Assembly (NCBI RefSeq): GCF_900604315.1
Contig: NZ_LR026978.1
Span: 3,220,005-3,284,004, forward strand
Direction of reading: 5' to 3'
From: [Erwinia] mediterraneensis
GTDB lineage: Bacteria > Pseudomonadota > Gammaproteobacteria > Enterobacterales > Enterobacteriaceae
Length of the DNA: 64,000 nt
Part shown: in pieces, positions 29,371 through 38,360 of the stretch
Numbering within the stretch: position 1 is the first letter of the stretch
Layout: every line of letters begins with the position of its first letter
Made by a program: the position numbers and the translations under genes
The notes under the pieces: model-generated
The model's database searches: none
Told to the model about the DNA's origin: nothing
What the model saw: only the letters and a program-made list of their open reading frames with translations

Positions 29371-30783
29371 CCCCGGATTGATAAGCCAGGTACCCGGTTT
29401 ATCAATCTTCAGCGTCTGTGCATAGACGTTACCGCCCGCGTGCACCTCAATCTGGTAGCTGCCTGCCGCCAGATTCAGCGAGGCGTAGCCGTTGCTGCCC
29501 GTTTTGACATCCAGCTTTTCGCCATTCAGCACCAGGTTGTCGCCACTTTTCAGGCGCAGATAGACGGTGGCCAGCGTGGCCGGCGTTACCCTGGTGTTAC
29601 TGCTGACCGGCACGGAAGCGCTGTCTGCTCCCTCATCCGGCAGCGGCGATGACACATCCCGATTCACCAGCACCACAATGGCGATCACCGCCAGCAGCGC
29701 AGCACCCGCCGCCGCCAGCACGCCATGCGAAAGCGGGCGTCTGGCAGGGGCAGCGAGCGGCTCCGCCTGAGGCGCGGCATGATTCACCGCCATCATCACC
29801 GGCTCCGGCGCGGCGGGCGGCTCCTCTTCCACAGGCAGCGGCTCCGTCACCGACGGGATACTCTGTACCAGCGCCTGGACATCACTCACCGGCAGCTCGA
29901 TCAGGGCAGCAAATTCATCAATGCTCTGCGGCCGATCGGTGGGCTTCATCGCCAGCGCACGATCGATAGCGTGCAGCAGCGGCAGCGAATAGCCTGCAGG
30001 CTGGAGGTTGACCAGCGGTTGATAGTTATCTTCGATGCAGCGCACCACGCTGACCGGGGGCGGATTGCCGGTAATCAGGGTATGCAGGACGGCACCCAGC
30101 GCGTAGATGTTGGTCCAGGGGCCCTGTTCGCCATCCACCTCTTCGCTGTATTGCTCAATCGGCGCAAAACCAGGCTTCAGCATAATCTCGGTCTCATCCG
30201 AGAGGTTGCCGATCTCTTTACGGGCAGAGCCGAAATCGAGCAGTACCGGCAGCTGATTTTCCTGAATCTGGATGTTATCCAGCGAGATATCGCGATGCAG
30301 GTAGCCCGCCTGATGAATGGTATTAATCGCGCCAAACAGCGGTGGCAGCAGGCGACGAATCCACTCTTCGGCGAGCGGTTCCGGGCTGGTCTGCTGCCAG
30401 GCTTTTAACGTCATGCCGCTGTAGTAGAGCGTGCCCATATAGGCAGTGCCATTTTCTTCCCAGAAACGCAGCACGTGCAGCAGTCCGGGATGATTAAAAC
30501 GCGCCAGCAGGCGCGCCTCCTGAATAAAGCTGTTCAGACCGGCATTGAACAGCTTCTGGAAGCGTTCACTGCGCAACTCCAGCGAGAGGTCCTGTCCGCG
30601 GCTGGCCAGCGAAACCGGCATATACTCTTTGATGGCGATGGTGCGTTCCAGCAGGTGATCCCAGGCACGATAAACAATACCAAAACCGCCGCCGCCAATG
30701 ACATCTTTTATCTCAAACTCGTTAAAACGGTATCCCGCCGGGAGAGCGTTGGGCACCGGTTTCTGATTCTCATTTGCCGACAT
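29365..30783 (-). CDS. PpkA-like membrane Ser/Thr protein kinase
   Basis: Start taken at 30783 (MSANENQK) behind GAGAG; an earlier in-frame ATG at 30801 is possible. This gives 472 residues. A complete Hanks-type kinase fold is visible: glycine loop IGGGGFGIVYRAWD, Lys52 in AIKEY, catalytic HRDISLDN (163-170) and DFG (183-185). A Pro/Ala linker, one membrane segment (about 358-376) and a small extracytoplasmic PEGA-like beta domain follow. In type VI systems PpkA phosphorylates the FHA protein and PppA reverses it; all three are in this operon. It is the last gene of the operon and convergent with chaC. Confidence 0.88.
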   Translation of the reverse strand: MSANENQKPVPNALPAGYRFNEFEIKDVIGGGGFGIVYRAWDHLLERTIAIKEYMPVSLASRGQDLSLELRSERFQKLFNAGLNSFIQEARLLARFNHPGLLHVLRFWEENGTAYMGTLYYSGMTLKAWQQTSPEPLAEEWIRRLLPPLFGAINTIHQAGYLHRDISLDNIQIQENQLPVLLDFGSARKEIGNLSDETEIMLKPGFAPIEQYSEEVDGEQGPWTNIYALGAVLHTLITGNPPPVSVVRCIEDNYQPLVNLQPAGYSLPLLHAIDRALAMKPTDRPQSIDEFAALIELPVSDVQALVQSIPSVTEPLPVEEEPPAAPEPVMMAVNHAAPQAEPLAAPARRPLSHGVLAAAGAALLAVIAIVVLVNRDVSSPLPDEGADSASVPVSSNTRVTPATLATVYLRLKSGDNLVLNGEKLDVKTGSNGYASLNLAAGSYQIEVHAGGNVYAQTLKIDKPGTWLINPGK

Positions 30784-30830
30784 AGTGAACTCTCTGTACA
30801 CGACCTGAAATGCCAGGCAGCGATCGCTGA

Positions 30831-31781
30831 TTAATTGATGTTACGCCAGGCACTGATAGCGGGATCGGCAAGATCCGCGTGCAGGGTGTCTGTCAGTAAC
30901 ACATTCACTTTTTGCTGTGGCAAGACATGCGCCGACCATACGCCGCGCAACGTTTCCACCCGCGTTTTCACTGCATCAGCCTCTTGCGCGGATTTTTTAT
31001 CCATTTTGATCAGCATCTGACCATCAAAACGCCAGAGATGCTGCGTTTTGTCAAAAGGCAGGATCAGCCAGCTCTCTGCGGCATCCTGACGCGTGACAAT
31101 CATGCGCTGATTATTGACCGCCACCACTTCCAGCGCGTTGTCGCTGATGGTCAGATTAGCGATCGGATAGCCCTGATAAAAAGTGACCGGCAGCTGCGTG
31201 GTTTTCCCGCCGCTGCTTAGCGTCAGCTCGCTGCTGCCTTCCAGCCAGCCAGTGGCGGAACAGCGGGTTTTGCCTGCTGCCGGAATAAACAGTGACTGAC
31301 TCTGCTCATTCCACCAGGTGCGAAAATGGCAGCCATCAGGCAGCTCAAACTGCTGTAACGGTTCGCTGTTCGCCGGACGCGAGAGGTCCAGCGGCGCCGC
31401 ATTACTGACGCTGGCGCTGTCGGTGGCGTCTGCCAACACGATGGGACGCCAGTTCTGCAACTTGCTGGCGTTGCCGCTGGCCAGCACCTTCCCGGCGCTG
31501 TCCATCATCTGCCAGGGTAACTCATCCAGTTTGCCGCACTGATTCGCCAGCAGCGTACCCACGCGCGGCAGGAAGCTGTTCAGCACCGCAGAATCCTTGT
31601 TCTTACCGGAAACGATGCGCAAGGGCAGTGAAACTTTACACCAGTCTTCAGGCGCGTGGCTTTCGACATTATCGATATAGACCTCCAGCGCCAGACTGGG
31701 GGAGTAGACCACGCGATAATCTTCTGCCTGTGCGCTGAACGCTGTCATCAGAGCCGCAATACCGGGCAACCACAATTTCAT
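30831..31781 (-). CDS. Secreted four-cysteine protein of the type VI-like cluster
   Basis: The protein has 316 residues, with a signal peptide cleaved after AFSAQA. The mature part looks beta-rich and has four cysteines (DWCKV, NQCGK, DGCHF, TRCSA), enough for two disulfides in the periplasm. No family is recognised. It lies between the phosphatase and kinase genes, 15 bp and about 47 bp away, so it is part of the same transcript. A role as ligand or modulator of the kinase's outer domain is possible but speculative. Confidence 0.7.
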   Translation of the reverse strand: MKLWLPGIAALMTAFSAQAEDYRVVYSPSLALEVYIDNVESHAPEDWCKVSLPLRIVSGKNKDSAVLNSFLPRVGTLLANQCGKLDELPWQMMDSAGKVLASGNASKLQNWRPIVLADATDSASVSNAAPLDLSRPANSEPLQQFELPDGCHFRTWWNEQSQSLFIPAAGKTRCSATGWLEGSSELTLSSGGKTTQLPVTFYQGYPIANLTISDNALEVVAVNNQRMIVTRQDAAESWLILPFDKTQHLWRFDGQMLIKMDKKSAQEADAVKTRVETLRGVWSAHVLPQQKVNVLLTDTLHADLADPAISAWRNIN

Positions 31782-31796
31782 ATTATTTCCCTGGAA

Positions 31797-32573
31797 TTAA
31801 ACATGGGGCGGCAAAAAGCGTGCCGTATCCGCCTGGGTGTACAGCAGGGTGGCATCCTGCGGCTCGCCGACCCAGATGGCCAGCGCGCTGAGGTTATCGC
31901 TTTTTTCGCTACGGTTAATCGCTGCCTGCATCAGAGCCAGCCACTCTTCGCAGGCGTTGACCATGCGCAACGCTTGCTCCATTTCATCCGTTGTCAGGTT
32001 GAGCCAGAAACCGTCAGTGCACACCAGAAACGCATCGCCATCCTCCAGCGGTGCGATCTCGCTGAAACTGACCGGCCGTTGCGGTTCTGCACCCAGCGCA
32101 TTATAAAGTAAATTACTGTTAATGCCGGTATTTTCATAACCTGCCGCCTTGAGCTGTTGTGCGAGACTGTGGTCCTGAGTGACCTGCAGCAGCGCCCCGT
32201 GACGGAAGTGGTAAACCCTGCTGTCACCGGCGTGCGCCCACCATGAAAGCTGACGTTCGCGGTCGATAAACAGGGCCGCCAGAGTGGTGCTCATGCGGGA
32301 AAAATTCGGATTTCTTCCCTGCGCTTTACGCAACGCCTGCTGGCACTGTTCAATCGCCTGCCAGGTGGAATGGGGAGAAAAGTGACGGCTGTTGCGCACT
32401 TCATTCAGCAGGGTGTCACGCACCAGCTGCGCTGCCTGGTCACCCCCGGGCAGGCCCGCCACGCCATCGCAGACCAGAAAACAGGCGCGATTATCGTCCA
32501 CTTCCACACCGGTACGATCCTGGTTCTCAGCACGCAAGCCCTGCTGGCAATAACCGGAAAAGACAATCTTCAT
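31797..32573 (-). CDS. PppA-like PP2C Ser/Thr phosphatase
   Basis: This is a 258-residue soluble PP2C-family phosphatase. Metal-binding aspartates are in the motifs RAENQDRTGV, LVCDGVAGLPGGDQA, AGDSRVYHF and LVCTDGFWLNL. In Pseudomonas PppA counteracts PpkA by dephosphorylating the FHA protein, and the same trio is present here. Its start overlaps the FHA gene stop by 4 bp (ATGA), showing coupled expression. Confidence 0.9.
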   Translation of the reverse strand: MKIVFSGYCQQGLRAENQDRTGVEVDDNRACFLVCDGVAGLPGGDQAAQLVRDTLLNEVRNSRHFSPHSTWQAIEQCQQALRKAQGRNPNFSRMSTTLAALFIDRERQLSWWAHAGDSRVYHFRHGALLQVTQDHSLAQQLKAAGYENTGINSNLLYNALGAEPQRPVSFSEIAPLEDGDAFLVCTDGFWLNLTTDEMEQALRMVNACEEWLALMQAAINRSEKSDNLSALAIWVGEPQDATLLYTQADTARFLPPHV

Positions 32574-33709
32574 GTTTCTTCTGCCTGGGTTTGCGAATCT
32601 TTGTACTGATTAACTTCCATGTCATAGGCGTGGAGAAAGGCTTCGCCAAACAGCGTATGAAAGTCATCCTCAATCTCACCGGCGGTACGCTGGTAGTTAC
32701 GGACAAAATAGTCCCAGAGCGCGGCTTTACGCGCACTGGAAAAAGGCAGTTTCGGGATAACGCCATCCGCTTTTGCCTGCTCCTCCAGCTGCTGGGGGTT
32801 AAAAGATTGCAGCATGGCGGCGATAATCGCACGGATCCCGGCGATCATCCCCAGCTGGTGCGCCTGCAGATCCACCAGGGCATCGCGTACTGCCTGTTCG
32901 GCCGGCATAAAGCCGGGCATCTGGCTTTGATAGATCTGCATCAGCACCGTTTTGCCGGAGGGCAGAATCTTGAACGGGTTGTTGGCTTCGTTCAGGATCA
33001 TGGTCATCTCCGCCTTGACGCCCCGTTTGAGAATCGAACGTGATGACAGCAGCGCGACCGTGCCCTGCGAAAACAGACTGAGCATGCGGCCAGTGATGCG
33101 CATCTGCTCTTCATCCAGCGGCGTCGCGTGGCCGTTATTCAGGCCCATGCCCTCCAGCAGCGCCGCAATTAATTTTTCCTCGGCACAGTGCGCTTTCTCT
33201 GCCGGACGCGGCAGGTCCGCAGGCAGCGGATCGATGCCGAGCCGCGCGCTGGTTTGCCGCTCATGGCGCGCCGCCTGGTTGCCACTCTCCGGCTGTATAA
33301 TCAGCGGCGTTTCCTCTTCCAGGATACCCAGCGGATCGTCAATCTGCTCATCGTCCGCGCTGAACAACGCCAGAGGGTCATCCTGCTCCTGCGGCTGATA
33401 GTGGGGATCGCTCACCGCCAGCTGATAATCGCCAATCTGCAGCCGGTCGCCGTGCTGTAACACCACCTGGCTGCCACGCGCCAGCGGCTCGCCGTTGACA
33501 ATCACTGGCGTGACGCTGCCCTGGTTGGTCAGACGGCACTCACCCTGGGCCGACAGATGAACCAGCGCCTGCAGACGAGAAATGGCACGGGTTTCATCCG
33601 GCAGCACCAGATCATTGTTCTGGCTCCGGCCAATAGTGCCGCCCGGTGGCTGAAACACAAAGGTATTGACCGGCACATCCGTATCGCACTGCACAAGGGT
33701 AAATTGCAT
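32570..33709 (-). CDS. FHA-domain protein (TagH/Fha type)
   Basis: The protein has 379 residues. The N-terminal FHA domain (about 20-95) has the phosphothreonine-binding pattern GGTIGRSQNNDLVLPD, ISRLQALVH and a VNGEPLARGSQVVLQHGDRL strand. A variable acidic linker follows, then a C-terminal TagH/ImpI-like helical domain (about 185-370) ending in a DDFHTLFGEAFLHAYD stretch typical of type VI FHA proteins. It is the presumed target of the kinase and phosphatase encoded downstream. It is cytoplasmic. Confidence 0.88.
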   Translation of the reverse strand: MQFTLVQCDTDVPVNTFVFQPPGGTIGRSQNNDLVLPDETRAISRLQALVHLSAQGECRLTNQGSVTPVIVNGEPLARGSQVVLQHGDRLQIGDYQLAVSDPHYQPQEQDDPLALFSADDEQIDDPLGILEEETPLIIQPESGNQAARHERQTSARLGIDPLPADLPRPAEKAHCAEEKLIAALLEGMGLNNGHATPLDEEQMRITGRMLSLFSQGTVALLSSRSILKRGVKAEMTMILNEANNPFKILPSGKTVLMQIYQSQMPGFMPAEQAVRDALVDLQAHQLGMIAGIRAIIAAMLQSFNPQQLEEQAKADGVIPKLPFSSARKAALWDYFVRNYQRTAGEIEDDFHTLFGEAFLHAYDMEVNQYKDSQTQAEET

Positions 33710-33746
33710 GAGTCATCCCGGGTTAAAAGGGCTAATGCAAAGGACG

Positions 33747-34445
33747 TTATTCGAACATGGGCGGATAAAGTCCATTGCGTCCCGGCTGCGCGCCTGCTGC
33801 CGGGTTGAATAACAGTGAAAAAAGTTGCGCCGTCAGGTTGCCGCTATGCTTATGCGTGGCATGGGCAAAACCGTCGCTGCGGTTACTCCACCAGTAGCTG
33901 ATATGCTGCTGCGGATCAAAACGTTCCGCCACTTCGCGCCAGCTCAGGGTGCAGGGCAGATCCTGATAACCAATTACATCCATAATCGCCGACTGGCCCT
34001 TTTCCGGCACCAGCAGCGGTGGCAAGGCGCGCAGGGCTTCATCAAGCTGTTCGGCGCGTTGTCCGTCGCGTACCGCGTGAAACAGCGCCCTGCCCAGATC
34101 CTGATACCAGTCGCCGGAAATGGTCAGCTGCGCCGGATGCCACTGACTGAGCGAAAAGGTCCTGACTGCCAGCAATGGCCAGGCGCGCCCGACGCGATCG
34201 CACGAGGGGAGCAAACAGCCCATCTGTACCTGCTGCAGGCCGGGCGTTACCGGCAGGACAAAGTTCCATACCGGCGCGCGCAAAAACAGCGCGGTCGAGG
34301 CCGACTCCTGCTGGTGCCAGTGCACCAGCCCCTGCTGAAACCAGTGGCTCCAGAGCGCTACTTTCTTCTCTGTCAGGCGCTGGCGTAAAAAATCACCGGT
34401 TGACGGCAGCTTCCCATACCAGCCAGGGGTATTCTGGTCTGCCAT
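33747..34445 (-). CDS. tagF: Type VI-associated protein TagF
   Basis: Start chosen at 34445 (MADQNTPGWYGKLPSTGDFL) behind GAGG; the frame is open to 34478, but the first 11 codons are not family-like. The protein has 232 residues. The N-terminus GWYGKLPSTGDFLRQRL and later SCDRVGRAWPLLAVR match TagF/ImpM. TagF is a post-translational repressor of type VI assembly that acts through the FHA protein in Pseudomonas and Agrobacterium. It lies between the truncated TssM and the FHA gene. Confidence 0.88.
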   Translation of the reverse strand: MADQNTPGWYGKLPSTGDFLRQRLTEKKVALWSHWFQQGLVHWHQQESASTALFLRAPVWNFVLPVTPGLQQVQMGCLLPSCDRVGRAWPLLAVRTFSLSQWHPAQLTISGDWYQDLGRALFHAVRDGQRAEQLDEALRALPPLLVPEKGQSAIMDVIGYQDLPCTLSWREVAERFDPQQHISYWWSNRSDGFAHATHKHSGNLTAQLFSLLFNPAAGAQPGRNGLYPPMFE

Positions 34446-34478
34446 AATCACCTCATTATTACTTGCTGTGCCGGGCAC

Positions 34479-36569
34479 TCAACGGGTAAACCCGGGGGTA
34501 ACCGCCAGTTCATGCTCCATCTGGCCCGCATTATTCAGTTTTTCCGCCAGTTTGCCCATCATCAACGCATTATCACGCGCATAAGGCGACGACTGGATCT
34601 GCTGGTCGAGCAGCTGGCTGAGATGCCAGTCGAGCTGCTGCAAATCCCGGGCGCTGACGTTATCCGGCAACGTATGCTGCAGGTTTTTCATCAGCCAGCC
34701 GCGCAGAAATTCGCCATCGTAATTACGCGGTTGATAGAGCATCTGATAAGCACGCAACGCATTACGGCTGTATTCGTTGTCATCGCCCTTATCGTTACGC
34801 AACAGATTGGTGATCTGTTGCGACACTCGCGGCAGCAGTAAAGACTTCAGCGCATTCTGGTACAGCACCCAGGCGGCATCGCTCACCTGGGTGCCACGAT
34901 AGAGGCCAGCACGCATAGTAAACGGCGGATCATCCAGCGAAAAACGATCCGAAAGCGGTAGCTTCACCAGATTATTCAAAAAGGGTAGCAGATCGAAAAG
35001 ATTATCTGTCGGCTGCTGCATCACCTGCTGGCTCTGTGCAGTCAGCGGCGGAATGCGGGCCGCGACCTGATCAAGATAACGCTGGTTTTGATAGTAGCTC
35101 ACCAGCCACAGGCAGGAGAGCAGCAGCAGCGCGCCCGCCAGCACGCCGTAACCGATCCAGTGAAACAGCTGGTTGCGATATTCCCAGTGACGGTTACTGC
35201 CGGCCAGGCCGCGCTCGCGGAAGACCAGCTCGCTCAGCAGATCGCGAATAAAGAAGCTCTGCTCGCGGTTGCCGGGAATAGGGCTGGCGCGGTTGACGCT
35301 GTCCCAGGCGGCGATGGTGTGCTGGCCCGCCTGCGGCAACTGCAGCTTGCGGTTCAGCTCGCCCATAATGCGGTCAAAGGGTAAGCCTTCCTGGGTGCCG
35401 CTGGTGAAAAACAGCCCGCGCGCCGACCAGGCAACCTCATCCGGATGGCCGGAAAAGACGATATCGAGATACTCCTGCAGCAGCGGACGCAGCGAGGCAA
35501 ACTCCTGCGGAAACAGGAAGCAGTCGGCACGGCGCGCCAGATCGCGATCCTGCGCCATATGTTTGGGCAGTTGCTGCTGTAACTGCTGTTCCAGCTGGCG
35601 GAACTGCGGCGTAAAGCTAACTTGCCAGCCATCACTCTGCGGCTTGCCCGGCTCACGCGGAAAAGTAAAGCCCCAGATGGCGTCGCGCTGCTGTTTGTCC
35701 AGCGCGCCAAAGTAGCTCATAAAGCCCTTCAGCAGGTCCGTTTTCGTTACCATCACATAAACCGGAAAGTGAATGCCGGTCTGCTGATGCAGTTCCATCA
35801 TGCGCTGACGCAGCGCTGTGGCCTGCGCCACGCGTGCTTCGGCCGAGTCGCTCAGCAGGTCGGCGACGCTGATGGTGAGAATCACGCCATTGATCGGCTG
35901 ACGGGCGCGGTAGCGCTTGAGCAAATTAATAAAGCTCTGCCATTCGCTGGCGTCACGCTGACGCTGGCTCTCCTGCAGGGCGTAGCGGCCCGCGGTATCG
36001 ATCAGCACTGCGCTGTCGGTAAACCACCAGTCGCAGTGACGGGTGCCGCCCACGCCGCGCACAGCGGTTTTACCCAGACTGTCGGTTAACGGGAAATCGA
36101 GTCCGGCATTCAGCAGCGCGGTGGTTTTACCTGCCCCGGGGGCGCCGATCACCATGTACCAGGGGAGCTGATAGAGATAGTGGGCATTGAAACGCGACAG
36201 CCAGCCTCCCTGACGGCGGCCAAATTGGGTGCGTTTGAGCAGCAGCGCCGCTTCATTAAAGCGCTGGGTCAGCAGCTCTTCTGTGGCCTGACGTTCAGAG
36301 AGATCTTCAGCGCTGCCCTGTTGCAGATTGGTGAGCAGCTTGCTGTTAAACCAGGCGCGATAGAGCGACGGAATAAGTTGAAACAGGATCCAGAGAAAAT
36401 AGAGCAGGCCGATGACCAGCTGGCGCGGAAACCTGGGCTCCAGCGGGCGGGTGTCGCCCCAGCTCCAGAGTGGGCCGAGCAGCCACACGACCCAGCTCAG
36501 CGCGGTGATGCCGATAAAGCTCCACAGCACGCGGTGAGTAAGTAAGTTGACGAGCAAAGAGCGCATCAC
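34479..36569 (-). CDS. TssM-like (IcmF) protein lacking the C-terminal periplasmic domains
   Basis: This is a 696-residue protein, where full TssM is usually about 1100-1200. Two membrane segments at about 14-34 and 50-70 precede a cytoplasmic NTPase domain with Walker A GAPGAGKT (142-149) and DTAGRYALQ. A third membrane segment (near 470-490, GYGVLAGALLLLSCLWLVSYY-like) follows. The protein ends about 200 residues later with no ImcF-related or VasK-type C-terminal region, the part that contacts TssJ. The stop is clean and the next gene follows closely, so this is a settled short form rather than an obvious frameshift. Its start overlaps the tssL stop. Confidence 0.85.
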   Translation of the reverse strand: MMRSLLVNLLTHRVLWSFIGITALSWVVWLLGPLWSWGDTRPLEPRFPRQLVIGLLYFLWILFQLIPSLYRAWFNSKLLTNLQQGSAEDLSERQATEELLTQRFNEAALLLKRTQFGRRQGGWLSRFNAHYLYQLPWYMVIGAPGAGKTTALLNAGLDFPLTDSLGKTAVRGVGGTRHCDWWFTDSAVLIDTAGRYALQESQRQRDASEWQSFINLLKRYRARQPINGVILTISVADLLSDSAEARVAQATALRQRMMELHQQTGIHFPVYVMVTKTDLLKGFMSYFGALDKQQRDAIWGFTFPREPGKPQSDGWQVSFTPQFRQLEQQLQQQLPKHMAQDRDLARRADCFLFPQEFASLRPLLQEYLDIVFSGHPDEVAWSARGLFFTSGTQEGLPFDRIMGELNRKLQLPQAGQHTIAAWDSVNRASPIPGNREQSFFIRDLLSELVFRERGLAGSNRHWEYRNQLFHWIGYGVLAGALLLLSCLWLVSYYQNQRYLDQVAARIPPLTAQSQQVMQQPTDNLFDLLPFLNNLVKLPLSDRFSLDDPPFTMRAGLYRGTQVSDAAWVLYQNALKSLLLPRVSQQITNLLRNDKGDDNEYSRNALRAYQMLYQPRNYDGEFLRGWLMKNLQHTLPDNVSARDLQQLDWHLSQLLDQQIQSSPYARDNALMMGKLAEKLNNAGQMEHELAVTPGFTR

Positions 36570-37783
36570 TGAACTCCCTGATGAGCGCCGAGCGTTTCAG
36601 GCGCGGCAAAAAGGGTGATTTCGACGCGGCGGTTATGCGCGCGATTTTCACTGCTGTCATTGGGCAGCAGGGGATTGCTGTCGCCGCGACCCTCTCCACG
36701 GATGGTATGAGTGCCGCCCAGCTGCGCGTTCAGCAGTTGGGTAATGGCGCGGGCGCGGGCGAAGGAGAATTCGTAACTGGAAGCAAAACGGCTGCCATCT
36801 ACCGGATGGTTATCGCTGAACACCGAGACCAGCACGGTGCCTTTTACTGATTTCATGGCGCTGGCCACCCGGGCCAGCAGAGCGCGTCCTACCGGATTGA
36901 TCACCGTGCCATTCGGCGCAAAGAGTTTGTCCGCCGGGATGATCACTTTGCTGCCAAAGGCGCCATCGCTGACTTCAAGCTGCCCGGCGGCAATCACATC
37001 GTTGAGACGCTGATGCAGATCCAGCAGCGCCTGCGGGGAAGAGGGGCGCCGTGCAACCGTAATCTGCGGCAACGGCGTCTGATAAATGCTGCGCAGCAGT
37101 GGTTCGGCGGCGTTGCCCAGACGCCAGTTCAGGCCGCTGTAAATCAGGCAAGCGATCAGCGTGGCCACCGTGGCGCAGGCCCAAAGCGGCACCATCGGGC
37201 GCGACAGTGAACTGGCGTGGGGATGCACCTCGACCAGCGGCGGCTGAGGTTTGTCGCTCTGACTGTGCACCTCGTTGATTAAATGCGCGAGGCGTTTACG
37301 AATGGTATCACACTGCTGAGGACCGTTTTCACTGCCGCGATAGCGTCCTTCATAGCCCAGCAGCAAACAGTAATGGATCACTTCCAGCAGCCAGAGATGC
37401 TGCTGCGGGGTCTGGGAGATGCGCGCCAGCAGCTTGAAAAACTTCTCGCCTCCCCAGCTCTCATTATGAAAGGTAACCAGCATCCCGTTGCCGGACCAGA
37501 CGCCGCGCGTGCCCCAGGGTGTCTGCGCGGCAGCTTCGTCCAGCACGCTACACAGACAGTAGCGTGCGCCAATGATCATTTCGAAGGGCAAACCAGCCTG
37601 CTTGCAGCGGTTTTCAAACTGACGGATTTCGTCAATCAACAGCTGGCGCAGCCCGGCCGGATCGTCATGCGTTGCCGCCTGACGAATCTGCACCACGGCA
37701 TTCAGCAGGGGTGCAGCTGCGTTAAGAAGCGGATTATCGATGCCCGTTGTCGTTGCCTCACATGCAAGAGATTCTCGCGTCAT
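36566..37783 (-). CDS. TssL/DotU protein with C-terminal OmpA-like domain
   Basis: Start chosen at 37783 (MTRESLACEATT); the longer frame to 37849 lacks family similarity. The protein has 405 residues. The DotU/TssL cytoplasmic domain (about 15-200) shows NPLLNAAAPLLNAVVQIR, YCLCSVLDEAAAQTPWG and LGYEGRYRG. One membrane segment near 205-225 follows, then a periplasmic OmpA-like peptidoglycan-binding domain (about 265-400) with VSVFSDNHPVDGSRFASSYEFS and NRRVEITLF. TssL with an OmpA domain anchors type VI membrane complexes to the cell wall. It is coupled to the TssM-like gene. Confidence 0.88.
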   Translation of the reverse strand: MTRESLACEATTTGIDNPLLNAAAPLLNAVVQIRQAATHDDPAGLRQLLIDEIRQFENRCKQAGLPFEMIIGARYCLCSVLDEAAAQTPWGTRGVWSGNGMLVTFHNESWGGEKFFKLLARISQTPQQHLWLLEVIHYCLLLGYEGRYRGSENGPQQCDTIRKRLAHLINEVHSQSDKPQPPLVEVHPHASSLSRPMVPLWACATVATLIACLIYSGLNWRLGNAAEPLLRSIYQTPLPQITVARRPSSPQALLDLHQRLNDVIAAGQLEVSDGAFGSKVIIPADKLFAPNGTVINPVGRALLARVASAMKSVKGTVLVSVFSDNHPVDGSRFASSYEFSFARARAITQLLNAQLGGTHTIRGEGRGDSNPLLPNDSSENRAHNRRVEITLFAAPETLGAHQGVQ

Positions 37784-37868
37784 TAAAAATCGTTCTTCCT
37801 GACAACGGCGGATGTCATTGCCCGCAGCATTTGTCTGGTCTGCGGGCAATATGCGCCTGATTTCATTT

Positions 37869-38360
37869 TCAATCTAAGATCCAGGTCGCGGTATCATTGG
37901 TTCTGCAGGCTTTGCTGGCGCCGCCGACATCAACACAGACCTGGCGGGCAGCACGACGCGGACGCGGGCGATCGCTGCGCACCGTCGCTTCATAGCGGCT
38001 GCTTTCGACGCCCGCTTTCAACGGCACATAACCAATCATCGGGCCGTCAGCGACTTCCGCAATCGCCAGCCAGTGGTTTTCGACGCTGCCCAATACCGTA
38101 AAGGGCTTACCGTTTTCCAGATAGCGCACCAGTTTGCCGCCATAATCGGGCGTAGTCATCACCGAGGCATTATAAAGCGCGCGCCAGGTTTCATTCACCG
38201 GAGTGAATTCTTGTGGCGCTACCACCGCGTAGCGGTGTACCAGCTTAACGCCATTCACTTCACTGGTGACCAGCGTGTCATCAGTGAGCGGCGGCGGTGG
38301 CGCTTTGCATCCTGCCAGGGCCAACACAACAAGCAGCGTTAAAGCGAGACTCTTTTTCAC
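37869..38360 (-). CDS. SH3-like lipoprotein heading the type VI-like operon
   Basis: The protein has 163 residues with lipobox LAGC near residue 18. The mature part contains a bacterial SH3-like fold (GKPFTVLGSVENHWLAIAEV ... MIGYVPLKAG), then a basic Arg/Pro stretch and two cysteines near the end. It occupies the place of the TssJ lipoprotein, but I see no transthyretin-like TssJ signature. SH3-like domains often bind peptidoglycan or proteins in the periplasm. It is the first gene of the operon, with 85 bp to the next start. Confidence 0.75.
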   Translation of the reverse strand: MKKSLALTLLVVLALAGCKAPPPPLTDDTLVTSEVNGVKLVHRYAVVAPQEFTPVNETWRALYNASVMTTPDYGGKLVRYLENGKPFTVLGSVENHWLAIAEVADGPMIGYVPLKAGVESSRYEATVRSDRPRPRRAARQVCVDVGGASKACRTNDTATWILD

